From the NCBI RefSeq assembly GCF_000004075.3, contig NC_026656.2, forward strand, positions 21,586,607 through 21,650,606: a stretch of 64,000 nucleotides of DNA. Reading direction: 5' to 3'. Every line of letters starts with the position of its first letter. Within the stretch, counting starts at the first letter, position 1. Position numbers and translations under genes: made by a program. This document shows positions 47,701 through 60,543 of the stretch, in pieces. The notes under the pieces were generated by a model, which saw only the letters and a list, made by a program, of their open reading frames with translations, was not told the DNA's origin and ran no database searches. This stretch comes from Cucumis sativus (lineage: Eukaryota; Streptophyta; Magnoliopsida; Cucurbitales; Cucurbitaceae).

Positions 47701-49859
47701 TGGAATTTTGCATTTGATTGTATAACTTATATTCTTATATTTTCCAATTTTGCAAAACAAAAACAAAAACACACCCCATTGTCTTGTTTAATTTCTTTTC
47801 TTTTTTTTAAAAAAAAGATGGTGTAAAAATGTTTTCTTTTTGTTTTTTTTCTTTTCCATCTAATTAGCTTCCTTCTTCCAAATTTTAGAATTAGGAATTA
47901 TGAGTAAAAACTTCAAACATATGTAAAAAGAAATAATAAACTAATTAAATTACTTGAAAAAAAAGTATGGAGAAAAAATTTAAGGAAATTTGTAAAAACC
48001 ACCCTTTGTTAGTAATTACCTCTTCAAACTTTTAAAAATAAACAATTAGACTCCTAAACTTATAAAAATTAGACCCACAAAATAATAATCAATATCATTT
48101 ATACAAATAGTTAAATTTAAATTTTAGGGACTCAAATTTTGAATTTGGAAAGTTTAAGGGATAATTGGAAGCATCACTAGGAGGGGTTTTTACAATTTAT
48201 CTAAAATTTTACTTCAAGAGGAAAGAATAATGAAATTATGCATACAAAAGGTTCTCAAACAATACGAACTAAAGTAATATTATTATTATTTAATACAATA
48301 ATTAAGTTCATTTTAGAATTCATCTATCTTATATGTTATTCATCTCTTCATCAAATATAAATAATTTTATATCCAAAAGGAGCCAAAAAAGAAATAGAAA
48401 TTTCCAAGGTTTTGATTCATATGTTAGAACGAAAATATATATTTTTCTATTGTATATATATATGTGTGTGTGGATGTAGGGTTGAATTAATAATGATTTA
48501 TAATTTTGACTTAATTGGATGAGCTAAAGGATAGGCACAGCCACTTGTTGAAAGAGCACAATAAAAGTGCTATCTAACTATTCATGATAATGTTCCAAAT
48601 ATTAATCCCCAATATACATCAGTTCTCACATATTATTCCTTTTCATACATTTCCACTTCTCTTTTCACAAATTACAAAAGACTACCCCTAAATACAAATA
48701 TCATTACGATTATATCCTCTTAGTTGAAACACTCCAATTAATTTGATGGTCTCATTTTTGCATCTTACCATTTTTTTTTTCTTTTTAATTTTGTCAATTT
48801 ATATATATATATAAAAAAAAAAGATAATAAAGCACTGAAAATAAAATAATGTGGAGTTGAGACATATTAAATTTACCCCTTTTTTGCCTGGGGAAAGTTG
48901 TGGCCTACAATAGGACAAATAAAATAAAAAATTAATAATAATTTTTCATTTTTCATTTTTCATTAAAAAAAATTTTAAAATTTTGCCTCCCTCTATCTTA
49001 TTCTCTCTCTTAAAAAATTTCAACTCCCCCCAAATTTTCTCTCTCTCTATAATTTGAAATTGGGGATAGAGTGAAATTTAATTTAATAAATAAATTTGGG
49101 GAAGGAAGAACGAAGAAGCACTTCTTATCTCTCTAAATTTTGAAATTAGGAAAGAAATTCCAATACGTCTCTCTCTTTGTATCTGGAAAAATTGATCCAC
49201 AAAATAAATTACAAAAATTACAAAAATTCCCTAACGCCGTATGAATTACTTCAAAAGCAGAGCAAAAATCAGGGCAATGAATCTGCAAATCAAACACCCA
49301 AAAGCAGAATTGAAAAGGAAATCATCAAGATAGTCCTATATTTTTCCTTCACTAGTCACCATTTAAATTCATTATTTCTAGACCTAATTATTGCAACAAC
49401 AGATCGTATTCAAGCTAACAGTACATACGAAATAGTTAGGGTTTTTCTAATTTAGGAATATATTTCAGATCGACAATTCAGAAAGAAATCCGCAGGTGAT
49501 AGAGATGGAAACCCAGCGATTAAAGAACGAATTTCAGGAAATCGTTGAGGATTTTCGGAAACATATGTGCATAATTTTCGTTTTTTTTTTTTTTTTCCCT
49601 TTTTCTAAGCGGTTGGTTGATATTGATAATCCTAATACGATTATCATTACTCTGATGGATGCAATTAAGAGGAATCGCATTCGATTCGATTGGATTCCAT
49701 GTGTATGTACGTGTAATAATAATACACATCAAAGAGCTGATTCGCTATGGGAGAAGGAAAGGAGAAAAAAGAGGAAAAGAAAGAATTAAAGAAAAATTGA
49801 TTTTTCTATAATGGGTGTAGAGAGTAATTTAGGGCTCAAACCGGCAATCTGGAAATTGA
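44761..49859. other. long gene-free region left of the SMR gene
   Basis: About 5 kb of AT-rich sequence with no supportable coding gene. It contains a GT microsatellite (46475-46494), C and CT tracts near 47270-47295 and 49015-49060, and the 3' flank of the SMR gene. Open frames at 46060-46313, 49177-49455 and 49496-49789 lack domain features and are regarded as chance. Confidence 0.4.
46475..46494. repeat. GT dinucleotide microsatellite
   Basis: Ten uninterrupted GT units, likely length-polymorphic. Confidence 0.9.
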
Positions 49860-50231
49860 TCAAGCTGACGGCCGGCAGCAACTCCTCTTAGGCGGCGCAG
49901 TGGGAGAAGATTCAAGATCGTAAGCGGATCGGAAGAAATTATCGACTTCTTCTTGATTAACGATCTCGAAGAATTTGAGCTCCATGGTCAACTTCCTCTT
50001 GCAAGGGACTGGAGGGCGTTTAGGCTTCTTAGGAGCGCCAGGACAGCTGAGGATCTTGGGAATCTTGTGCTCGGCGGAGGTAGGTGTCCGGCAGGAACGG
50101 CGGTCGAGGTCGGAGTCATGATCGGAAGAGGGTATGATGTTGTCGGAAAGGGAGGGTTTGGGAGGGGATCGGACCTGTAAAGGAAGGCGGATTTTGGGGA
50201 GATTTTTGGGGAATTCAAGGTCCATAGACAT
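49860..50231 (-). CDS. SMR1: SIAMESE-RELATED cyclin-dependent kinase inhibitor
   Basis: Single-exon gene for 123 aa. Plant-specific SIM/SMR proteins bind CDK-cyclin complexes in the nucleus, block mitosis and promote endoreduplication. The diagnostic motifs are present in order: MDLE near the start, CRTPTSAEHKIP (~46-57), CPGAPKKPKRPP (~62-73), CKRKL (~76-80) and the acidic/aromatic ELKFFEIVNQEEVDNFFRS block (~84-102). The combination of the MDLE start, CKRKL and an N-EEVD-FFRS end is closest to SMR1/LGO, though assignment within the family is inference. Two starts are possible, 50231 (MSMDLE) or 50225 (MDLE); the first is taken. The absence of introns and the small size fit the family. It stands alone, with no coding neighbour for several kilobases on either side. 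Confidence 0.9.
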   Translation of the reverse strand: MSMDLEFPKNLPKIRLPLQVRSPPKPSLSDNIIPSSDHDSDLDRRSCRTPTSAEHKIPKILSCPGAPKKPKRPPVPCKRKLTMELKFFEIVNQEEVDNFFRSAYDLESSPTAPPKRSCCRPSA

Positions 50232-53200
50232 GGCGGAAAGGGATTATTCGGAGATTGAGATTGAGATTGAGGTTGAGGTAATGGAAGAGAAAGAGGGGGG
50301 GAAAGTGGATGGATGAGTATTTATTTAGGAAATCACTTGGAAGATGTGCCCTTTGAACTTTGAAGAAGAAGAGGAAAGAAAGAAAGAAGCTAATAGAACT
50401 AAGACAGGTTGGTGAAGGAAGAATGCCCTCTTATCATGCTTCTTCATTTCACGCCACCTCCTTCTCTATCATGTCTAAATACATCTGTCTCTAATACATC
50501 TCTAAATTTATCTAATTACTCTTCTAACTCTATTCCTAATTTCGGTGAGTTGTATCAATTTAAATCTTAAATTAATTTAATGTCCTCTCCCTTATTTAAT
50601 TTGAACAATATCGTGAAAAACTTACTCTTAAATTTGTGTAAAACAATTCATTTAAGTTTTCATTACGACTTCTTTTAAAATGATCTAATGTATTGATTCT
50701 CAAACGTGTATAGATTTCATGAATGGATTCGTTAAAAAACTTTTGATTAAAATTCTAAATTGATTGATTTTATGAAAAATTTGAAGTTTTAATTGATATA
50801 GTCGTAAGTTTAAACAAAGTTTTTTTTACGTATGGAATATAATGGGAGGTGTAAACTGATATGCTTATAAAAGTTCACCATTCGAATTGATACAATCCCT
50901 CAAGTTACTAACGTGATGCATTCTCTCATTTTGCCTCTTACCCTTGGTGTTTTCTCATATCATCTGTTTTAGTCTTCTATCGCTACATTTCATAAACTGT
51001 GAACTAGCTTTACTCTTCCTCATCTTGACGAGGAAGAAGTTGAAATTTTCTGAATGCGAGGTATAAATTGATATTTTCTCTACCTTTTTTTCATATGTTA
51101 TATTCGTCTATAATAGTTATCGTATTGACTTTTTTTAAATTAACAAATTTATTGGGCATGCTAATTTTTGTGTCTAATAAGATACTAAACTTTTATCAGT
51201 GTGTCCAATAGATTGTGTATTTTTTTAAAAAATGTCAAATAAACCAATGACCTATTAGACATAGATTAAGGGTTTATTAGGTAAAGAATCAGAAGTTTAT
51301 AAATATTTATTTTACACAATATCTAAAGACATTTAGGTCTATTAGACACAAATTTGCAAACTAAACTTTATAACATTTAAGTTTCTTCCTTTCAAAATTT
51401 CTATTGTAGACTCTCGTGCTTTCGGTTTCTTATAATTTATGGTATCACTTGCACTTTTGCGTCTCTCAATGTGATCACCACAAGCTGTTTTCGTGAAGCC
51501 ATACAACTTACATACATTCAAAAACGAATAACATAAACTTTTTTATACTCATTATTGCAAAATTAAATGTACTCCACATATAGAGGAATACATCTAATAG
51601 GTGATAGAAATTAAAGTTTAGTATAGGTCATCAATCTTCAAATTCACGTCTAGTATAAGTCCACGTTTTTTTTAAAATAAATAATTACTAATCAGAAAAT
51701 TTTATTAACTTACACATTTAAAGTTATTTAAAGTTAAGGTATTCATGGTTAAAAACTTATGGACACTTATAGAATTATTTAATAAAATTCTAAAGTTTAT
51801 AAACTAAACTTTTAATTCTACGTTATTTATTTAATCATTTCAACTCCGATTTCAAGTTATATTTATATTTGGTTTTGATTATTATGAAGTTAGTCTTGAT
51901 CTCTAAATTTTGTGAAAAAAAATTGCAATAAATAATGTATAAAGTTTGAAATTTATGCTTTATTTTGTATGTAAATTTTTTGAAAAAAATAAAATTATGA
52001 CTTTTTCAGATATTCTTTGAAGTAGAAGGATTCTATACAACATAATGCATATACAACCATAAAATTCAGGAATTTATTACAAAAATTTAAAGAAACTACT
52101 CTCAAATTTAATGGCATAAGGCCAAACTTATAATAATTTACAATTTTTATAAATATTTATCTTGTTTCTTCCTCATTTTTTTGCAATTGTATTTAAATAA
52201 AAATTGCAGATATTTTTTATGCTCTCATTTATTTAAATATATATATATATAAACTGTTTTAAGTGCTGGTCGATCACTTCAAAATTAAATCAAATACGCT
52301 TTAGATTAAACTAATTAATACATTACTTACACGTTATTAATTTTGAAATCACTTACTTGGGTGAGTTAGAAATGATGATTAATAATTTAAAGGTATAATA
52401 ACACAGCTGAATTAACCAAGAGATTTAAATTATTGACATTAATGGAAAGCTTCTATCATTAATAGTAATAATATAAATTGCACTAATAAATTCTAAAATA
52501 AATAGGTTCCAAAAAAAATTGTTTTTGTTTTTTCCTTTTTCTTCTTTCTTTTGTAAATATATAATAATAACAATAATAATAAAAATGATTTATTATTTCA
52601 TATTAATTAGCCATATTTCATGAAGGGATGGAGCTTTTACTTCCATATTTTCATGCATTAAAAACGCCACCAAACATTTAATTTTATTTTTATTTTACAC
52701 CAAAGTTTTATGATTTGATTTTGATATAAATTTTTCATTAAAGCAACTGAAAAAGGTATACCCTTTCTTTATTCACGTTTTTTTCGTAGTGTATTTTTGG
52801 AGTTACGTCTTTATCTCTATCCGTTTTTTTTTTCTTTCTTTTTTTCTTTTTAACTTTATGGAATTTATTATCATTTTAAATCATATTTGAGCTTTGAGAG
52901 TTTGTTTTGAGCAATGATTTTTTCTTTTTTTTTTGCCTTATTAGTTTCTTGAATAAACTTTTTAGAACTATCATGAGATAATTGTTGTGAGGAAAATCAT
53001 GTCTTTCACGAGTTTGCACAAATCTTTTTAAATTAATATGGAAAGAGATGTAACGGTTTGTTTGTTTCATTGGTCTTAGCTGTAAGTTTTGTTTACGAAT
53101 ATAGTTACAAATGTAGTGGTCAGAAAAAATATATTTTACAAATTAAGTTTATGTCTGATAGTCATTTTGTTTTTTAAATTTTTTTAAAATTTAGTCTATT

Positions 53201-54059
53201 TCCTTCTACTACTTTTAACTTCATTTTCTTAAAATGTGGGTAAAATATAAATATAGATTATTACCGTGAAAAGAGTTGAAAGATGAAAAAACATTAACAA
53301 TAAATTTTAATTTTATCCTTCACATTTGAAAAAAAAAACCAATAAATTTTTTAATAACTTCTTTAATTAAAAAAATCATTCAAACTACATTAAGACAGGA
53401 AAACAAAAGCACTCTAGATAACCCACAATTGCTTGTGCTCGTAGAATTAGAATACAAATTTTCTCAATACATATCCTTGTTTACTCCATAAATTAATCTA
53501 ATCCATAGCTAGATAAGAATACGAGAAATTTTTAAATATATTGAAATAAACTTAAATAATTAATGATATTAAATAAATTATTAATGTCTATTAAAATTTA
53601 CTGTATTTTATAAATATTTTTAACTATTTATGATAATTTTCACTGAATTATATCTTCATTTAAAACAGCCATTATGATTCAAAATTCAAAAGTAAATGCT
53701 CAAAATGTGTAGGAATCCCCATTAAAAAAAACTTTTAAGAGAAATTCAAAAGAAAAGCCTTTAAGAAAATTTAAAGAAAAAAAAAACTTTAAGAGCAAAA
53801 ATAAAAAAGAGAAAATAAAAGTCTTAGAGATGAAAAGCATATTTTTTTTATCCAGAAAAAAAAAAAAAGAAAGAAAGAAAGAAAGAAAGGAAAAGAAAGG
53901 AGAGTGAGTTTAAATTAAAGTTGAGACAAAACTTGTAGGGTCTCTTTCTAATCCAACAATTCAAAGCAAAAAGCCGCATGAAATTCAGAAATAATAAAAA
54001 AGAATAGTAATAATAAGAGAGAAAAACAATAATTGGTTACACGCAATGTGGCGAAGTGA
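50232..54059. other. SMR upstream region and AT-rich intergenic DNA
   Basis: On the minus strand, a TAAATAAATA sequence about 85 bp before the SMR ATG (plus ~50315-50325) is a weak TATA candidate. Beyond that the sequence is AT-rich with no coding frame that has a recognisable feature. A GAAA microsatellite occurs near 53.87 kb. Confidence 0.35.
53869..53889. repeat. GAAA tetranucleotide microsatellite
   Basis: Five GAAA units directly follow a long A run. Confidence 0.8.
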
Positions 54060-54077
54060 AGGACAAGTGGGATCACT

Positions 54078-54125
54078 ACACGTGTCATAGAATGATGACG
54101 TGGACGAAAGATAAACCTTATAAAC
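54078..54125. promoter_or_regulatory. isolated G-box/ACGT cluster with TATA-like element
   Basis: ACACGTGTCA (54078-54087, a palindromic G-box/ABRE core) is followed within 10 bp by TGACGTGG (54096-54103) and then by TTATAAAC (54118-54125). This is the layout of an ABA/bZIP-type plant promoter. An unusually GC-rich stretch follows (54210-54320) with a short inverted repeat, but no supported open frame exists downstream on either strand. Confidence 0.45.
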
Positions 54126-54479
54126 ATCAGACGGTGGGTTTCATCATCATCATCAACAACACCTTGCCAAGTGGAACTTCATTTTTACGTTACACTACAC
54201 TACATTGAACGGGCAGCGGGCAGCGGCCAGGGTAATTCAGGGTAGCCCAAAAGCTTTCTGAATTCTGGCAGGCCACTCGCCTACTCTTAAGCGCGTGAGC
54301 CGTGTCGGTTGGGAAGGGGGATGGGAAATTTCACGTTTCTTCAGACCCATTTTAAACCATCAAATATTCCTCTTTTTTTTATTTATTTTTGGGACTGAGG
54401 GTAGTTTTGGGATCTCAAAAAAGTTACTAACTTTAATGTAGGCCATTATACTTTGGGAAAAGGTTAATATTATAAAATA

Positions 54480-54480
<1 letters not shown>

Positions 54481-54510
<30 letters not shown>
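54481..54510. repeat. TA dinucleotide microsatellite
   Basis: Fifteen uninterrupted TA units. Confidence 0.9.
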
Positions 54511-54515
<5 letters not shown>

Positions 54516-56029
54516 TTGTATAAAAATGTTTTTGGTGGATGAAAATTTGAAATTTTTACTTGGTCCATGAAAGGTTTCAATTTGACTTTGTATTTCAATT
54601 TTAAATTCCCTTTCTTTTCTCTCTTTTCATTTTCCTTTATTCATTTTACTTCTTTTTTTAAAAAAAACAATTATTTAGTGCAAGAAATAAAAGAAGTAGG
54701 CTCTTTTTTCCCAAGGTCAATTTGGACACTACACTCTTTTAAAAAAAGAAAATAGATTTTTCTCAAAAGTCATTACTTTGAAATGGTTCGATTTTAGGTT
54801 ATATTTCTAATGGACTAACTTTAGTTCAGTAAATAGTAAAAAGTTTTTTTTTTCTTTTTTTACAATAATAACTGTGCCCTAATTTAAGATTTATAGTTGA
54901 AATTACATTGACTAATTACGCAAGAATGTAGTAACATTAAAATAGGAATATTTTAAATATCTTTTAGTGAATATAAATGAGGAGGGTAAGGATACTAAGT
55001 TACACAACCTTCTTTTAGCAAATAAAGATAGCTATAAATAAGTTATTCAAACCAAAATAATTATAATAAGAGTAGAGAAACCTACAACTAGGCAAAAGAA
55101 TATATAATCTTGTATATACGAGAGAATCTAAAACCAACGATTTTGAAGATCGAGTTTCATGAGTAATATAATTGTTTCAAAATATAGAACATACTCTTTT
55201 TCTTATGCAAGGAACACCGGATCAAAAACCATGTTCTGTAGAGAGAAAAATGCATAAGAAAAATTGTTCTAAAAAGTCATAATAAACTCGATCACATGTT
55301 TAACATCTAAGCAAGAGAAAAGAAATTTATTAGATAGGATGAGAAGATGTCCTTGCTAATTGGTAATTGCTATATAGTAGAATCAAAGAATGCAAATTAT
55401 AGGGGGAAAAATAGGCATTAAATTAAGGTTTTGACTAGCAACATGCAAAGTTTAATTTAAGGGTATCATAATTTTTCACATGAATTATTATTTGTTGTTT
55501 TTAATTTTCTAGATCTTTTTTCTTCTAATTTTGAGATGGACCATTATTTTTATCCCCATATAGTTATATACATGTGTCCAGTTTCAAACCACTATATATC
55601 AATAATAATATAACTTTCTTTTTCTTTTACTATTTTTTTTCCATCTACCATTCAAACTTAGTACCAAATTTTTTTAAATCATTTCTCAAATTTTCAATTA
55701 TGAACTCTTCTTTTTTTTTCTTTAACCTTATAACAAAATGCTTTTCTAGAAAATAAATATTTAATTAATTTAATCTATATTCAAAACCTTCATTTTATTC
55801 TTTATACTTTTCAAATGTTTGTTTTATTCTTTATACTTTATTAAAAGATGACTATTATATTTTTAATACAAAAATTAAATTAAACTAATATTAGGAGTAA
55901 CTCATGAACCAAAATATACTAAACTATCAAATAGAAAATAGGATAAATGAGTATTTAAACCTAATTAACCTAATTTTTTTACCTTGAAGTACTTAATATA
56001 AGGTAAGAAATACACTAATTTTTTTAATT
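54511..56029. other. AT-rich intergenic sequence
   Basis: No gene, repeat with definable ends or regulatory cluster is visible. Short frames here are pyrimidine-tract artefacts. Confidence 0.4.
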
Positions 56030-56245
56030 TTTTCCAAAGTTGTTTTTTAACTTTTCAAAAAAAATATTTTAAATAACAAAACTTTCAAATATAGTAAAAT
56101 AAACCACAATTTTACTTGTGATATGCCATGTATGATAGACTACTAATTGCATCTATCATGATACAGATAGATATGAAAGTTTATCATAAATAAACGGTGA
56201 TATTTTGTTATATTTTATAAATGTTTTGATTTATATTACTATTAT
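56030..56245. repeat. MITE-like dispersed repeat, copy a
   Basis: Contains the family phrases AAATATAGTAAAATAAACC, ATGATAGACTACTAATTGCA and GTGATATTTTGTTATATTTT. Related phrases recur at 58.26-58.49, 58.84-59.00 and 59.22-59.41 kb, and in introns of GLR copy 3 and its pseudogene. The pattern is an AT-rich palindromic core of the ATAGAC/GTCTAT type flanked by poly-A/T. Confidence 0.45.
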
Positions 56246-58254
56246 TTGTAAATAGAGTCTTTTATAAACTACCATATTTGTGACTTTTATAAAATTTACA
56301 AATATGTAATCTTTCACCTGTATTAAGAACCTACTCTTTTTACCTCTCGTTTGTTCTTTTGATAATTTAAACCTTTGATGGTTTGTAATTCAACCCTACC
56401 AACCCACCTAACATAATCACTTCAAAAATGAAAATTCAAAAGAATACATTACAATATTGTTTTAAATTATATATAAATTATATATATATTTATATAATAA
56501 AATATGAAGGCCAAAATTTTCCTATATTTCTTAACTTAAAAGCTTTTAGATCCTTATGTTGAAAAGTTCAGACTTAGAAACTATACGAAACAAAAACACT
56601 TTATTTTAATTTTATATCTCATCAATATTACTATAGACTTTAAAAATTATATAGTAAATGAGAAAACTATAGAAAAGTAGAATAAAATTTCATTATAAAT
56701 TTGAAAGTTTACTATATAAGATAAAATAAATTATCTCTAAACTTACAAATTTAGGTATGAAGGTTAATGTGCACTTTCCTTCTAGTAAAATATGGCATCA
56801 ACAAACCCTATTTGTATGTTTAAATTAATATTTGATAAGCGAAACTCAATTAATAATAATAATTCATTTGATTCCATACCCGTTTGGAGTCTAAAATAGT
56901 GTAAACGATAAGGCTAATTTGTCTCTCCCAAATGAAGTAAAGTACGTAATAGAATCAATTAAACCAAAGTGTGCATTTGGCTAATTATTATTCTTCCAAA
57001 TTGTAACAAATTACAAAGTATTATTCAATAATTTTAAGAATATTAATGTATAGTGAAGTGAAGCCAAAAGACACCCCAACACAACAATCAATTTTAATTG
57101 TGCTGTCTTATATAATTGCCTTTGTTTTATTTTAAAATTACTATAATATATAATAATTATTATTATTTTAAACCAATACAAATGAATAGAATTAATTTTA
57201 TTTGCCCAAAGACAAAAAAGAAACCCTATCTCAACATGCAAAAACCCATTTAAAGAAAATGCCAACACCACCAAGTAAAGATAGAGAAAGTGTGGGTGGT
57301 GAGATGTCCCCTCTTAATTTGTCTTAAATAAATATATATATGGATATGTATCAATTAAAGTTTATAACCTTTTTTCATCTAATTTTCCTCCCTATAATTT
57401 GATTACACTCAATGGCTTACACAGGTACAAAACAATATGAAACCATCCTTTCTTTTTTTTTTTTCTTTTAATATAATATACTCCATAATTTAATTTAATT
57501 AAACTACGTTTAATCTAATTTGAATGGTGTCATTCAACTTTCAACTTTTATATATATGTTCTCAATTTTTCAACTAATGTGATGATGAATGGTTGATTAT
57601 TTTACAAACTTTCACAAAATTCGATTTTTAAATTTTATTGAAAGATTCATAGATAAAAAGGTTGTTTATCATTGTCAAAGTTTCTTGTTTCATTCTTGAA
57701 CATATAAAGTTAGTAGAATATAGTTTAATAAACCCCTAAAAGTGAGCATTGTCACGATTAAGTTTCAATTGGGTATGTACATGTGTGTGTGACATAGATT
57801 AGGATTTTCAGATGATTTTACATTTTTAACTATTCAAAAAATTGCTTATTTATTACAAGTTTTTAAGCAAATGTGAGAATATTCAATATGATGAAAAACT
57901 AAAAGATTAAACCATAAAAATATTTTTAAAAAATAGTATCAGGAGAATCAAAGTTTAAAAGGTTGATGTATTGATTTAAAAATTTAAAAGAAATAATTTT
58001 AAAAAATAATGATTAAATTAATAAGAATTTCTAGAAAATAATATTTAATCATAAAATGAAGAGAAATGGTAAAATATAGAGCAAAATATAATAGATTTTG
58101 TTCGGTAGACTTTAAAATTTATTACGATTGATTTTTTTTAGAAAGTGTAGTTTTTTTTATCAAATGTTTCATTTTTTTTTCTTTTGATAAGAATAAATTT
58201 TTTGCTGTATTTAAGTAATGGTTGCATACAATTTTGTTTTTAATAGAGTTTTCT
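56246..58254. other. AT-rich intergenic sequence
   Basis: Nothing beyond AT-rich DNA and homopolymer runs. The minus-strand frame at 57011-57274 has no family features. Confidence 0.4.
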
Positions 58255-58490
58255 TTAGGAATAGTTGCAAATTTAGCAATTAAATTCAAATTAATTAAGT
58301 ATATAACACAATTTTAAAAAATTTACAAATATAGTAAAATTTGTCAAATTTTATCAATGATATAAGTCTATTACTGATAGATCATGTTGCAAATATTGGT
58401 CTATCACTGATATATCATATGAAGTCTATAAGCGATACAAGTCTATTCAGTGATAGTTTTGCTATATTTGCAATTTTTTTAAAATGTTGC
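58255..58490. repeat. MITE-like dispersed repeat, copy b
   Basis: Alternating AAGTCTATTACTGATAGATC, GGTCTATCACTGATATATC and AGTCTATTCAGTGATAG units make an inverted-repeat-rich core, with CAAATATAGTAAAATTTG on one side and TTTTGCTATATTTGCAA on the other. The mirrored flanks suggest a foldback or MITE-type element. Confidence 0.5.
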
Positions 58491-58834
58491 TATATCATTA
58501 ATTATTATTGCTAAAATAGTCATCCATTGCAATTTCTCTTTTCTTTATTATATTTTTTTAAAAGAAAAAAAAGAAAGAAAAAGTAGCATAAAATAAAGAA
58601 TAAAGCGCGTGATGTCACGGTACCGACGATGGCATTGGATACCCATTACCCACCAACTTCACCTTTTCTCCTTAACCCTACTTTTTCTCTTCTCTTTCCT
58701 TTCTTTTTTTCTTTTTTTCTTTTCCTATATATATTTTGTTTTCTTCCTTTTTTAAGGAAGATTATTATGTGAATTTTAGTTTATAAATTTTTAAACAAAT
58801 ATTTTTTTAACCAAAATATTTATGAATATTGTAA

Positions 58835-59000
58835 ATTTCACTTTTATATTTTTTATTTTTAAAAATTATTTTAAATAACAAAAAATTTTAAAAATATTTA
58901 TAGTAAAATATCACATGATAGACACTAGTGATAATCAATCATAGATATACTGTGATATTTTGCTATATTATATAATTTTTTTAAATTATATTTTTTGGTT
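58835..59000. repeat. MITE-like dispersed repeat, copy c
   Basis: Shares AATATCACATGATAGACACT, GTGATATTTTGCTATATTAT and poly-A/T flanks with the other copies of the family. Confidence 0.4.
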
Positions 59001-59214
59001 ATATATATTTATCACGATCTATAACGAATATAAAGTAAAATATTTGCTATATAAGTATCGGCTCATTTCGATATATATTTGAAAACATCCTTATATCTAG
59101 TTCCTCTTAATTTTAAATGTGTGCTCTTTTATACTTGTGAATCTCTTATATAAGTATTGGCTCATTTTAATGAATCTCTTATATTTATAGAAAAAATTTG
59201 GAAATAGAAAAAAT

Positions 59215-59410
59215 TTGGAAATGGAAAAACGATTGAGAATATTGAAAAATATAGCAAAATATCATAATATATCAAATGATATATACTGATAAACATCAAT
59301 AAACTTCTATTGGTGTCTACCAATGTTGATAAATCTATAAGTGTCTCCATCATTAATTGAATATAAAATTTTGCTATTTTTGTAATTATTTTGGTTTGTT
59401 TTGTATATTT
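59215..59410. repeat. MITE-like dispersed repeat, copy d
   Basis: Contains AAATATAGCAAAATATCATA on the left and AAAATTTTGCTATTTTTGTA on the right, with a core of alternating CATCAATAAACTTCTATTGG and TGTCTACCAATGTTGATAAA. The arms are inverted relative to one another. Confidence 0.45.
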
Positions 59411-59619
59411 AAAAACATCCCTAAATTTATTACACGTGTTTCCAATTTTGTAAAATATTTTACAAATAAAACCATAGAAACATTATAGAAAAAAAATCAT
59501 AGTTTTACATTTAAGACTTTGACCTTTAAATCTAAGTCAAATATATCAACAAGTTTTTTTTTTTTTCCAAAATATTTAAAATGAAATAATATGTTGTGGG
59601 TGAATTTTAGCTTATCAAG

Positions 59620-60540
59620 AAAATCTATGGCAGAGCTTAAGCGAGCTTAGGGTAGCTTAGTGTTCCAATGAGATGAGCTTAAGCGAGTCTAGTGAGAGCT
59701 TAGTGGGTGGACCCATGAAGTGAGTGTATGCTAGCTAGCCTAGTGAGAGCTTGGTGGACCCATGAAGTGAGCCAAAGAATGCTTGTGGTAGCTCGGTGGT
59801 CCCATAAGGTGAGCTTAATTAGCAAGCCTAGTGAGAGCTCAACAGACCCATGAAGTGAGCTTAGTGGTAGCTTGGTGTAGTCCCATAAGGTGAACATTGA
59901 CAAACCTAGTGAGAGAGCTCGAAGGACCCATGAAGTGAGCTAGTGAGAGCATGGTAGACTCATGTCATGAAGGTGAGCCTAGGCGAACTTAGTGAGAGCT
60001 TGATGGGTGGACTCATGAAGTGAGCTCAAAGAGAAGCTCACATGAGCAAATGAGAGAGCTTTGGTACCCATGGAAGAGAGCTTAGACAACTTTGTGAGAC
60101 CCATGAAGTAAGCTCAAGAAAAGCCCAAATTAGCTTAGAAGAGAGAGCTCAAGGGAAGCATCTATTAAGGAGAGCTTGGATTGCTCAATGAGACCTATGA
60201 CGTAGGCTTAATAGAAGATCAAATGAGCTTAGTAGACCCATAAGATGAGCTCAAGAGAAGCTCATAGACTAAAGAAAGCTCAGGAGAAGCACTCGTAGGG
60301 AGAACTTAGACAGCTCCATAGAACCCATGAGGTAAAGAGAAGTAAGCTCATAGAAGTGAAAGGATGAGCTCAACGAAACCTAAGAAAGACCCTTCTTAGA
60401 TGAGTCATAAGAGGAGGACCCACTAATGAGAGTCTAACCTCTTAAGAGGAGGAGGACCCACAAGGGAAATCACTCTTAGGACAGTACTAAGGAGAGCTCA
60501 AAGGACCTATGGAGGAAGACCTCTAAACCGTTAGTTGTGA
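59620..60540. repeat. degenerate minisatellite with a GAGCTTAGTGAG core
   Basis: About 0.9 kb of tandemly related units built on CCTAGTGAGAGCTTGGTGGA followed by CCCATGAAGTGAGCTTA. Towards the left, two half-units alternate (ACCCATGAAGTGAG and TCCCATAAGGTGAG), giving a higher-order unit of roughly 80-95 bp. Units decay to the right into GAGCTCAAGAGAAGCTCA-type phrases. Composition is less AT-rich than the neighbourhood. The 59700-59903 minus-strand frame is a by-product of the repeat. Confidence 0.75.
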
Positions 60541-60543
60541 AAC

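Noticed and set aside
49496-49789. 97-codon frame beside the SMR gene
   Set aside because: Broken by a homopolymer-encoded Phe run and a low-complexity Lys/Arg end; lies in the likely 3' flank of the SMR gene.
59700-59903. 67-codon minus-strand frame in the minisatellite
   Set aside because: Its sequence follows the tandem repeat unit and is not conserved protein.
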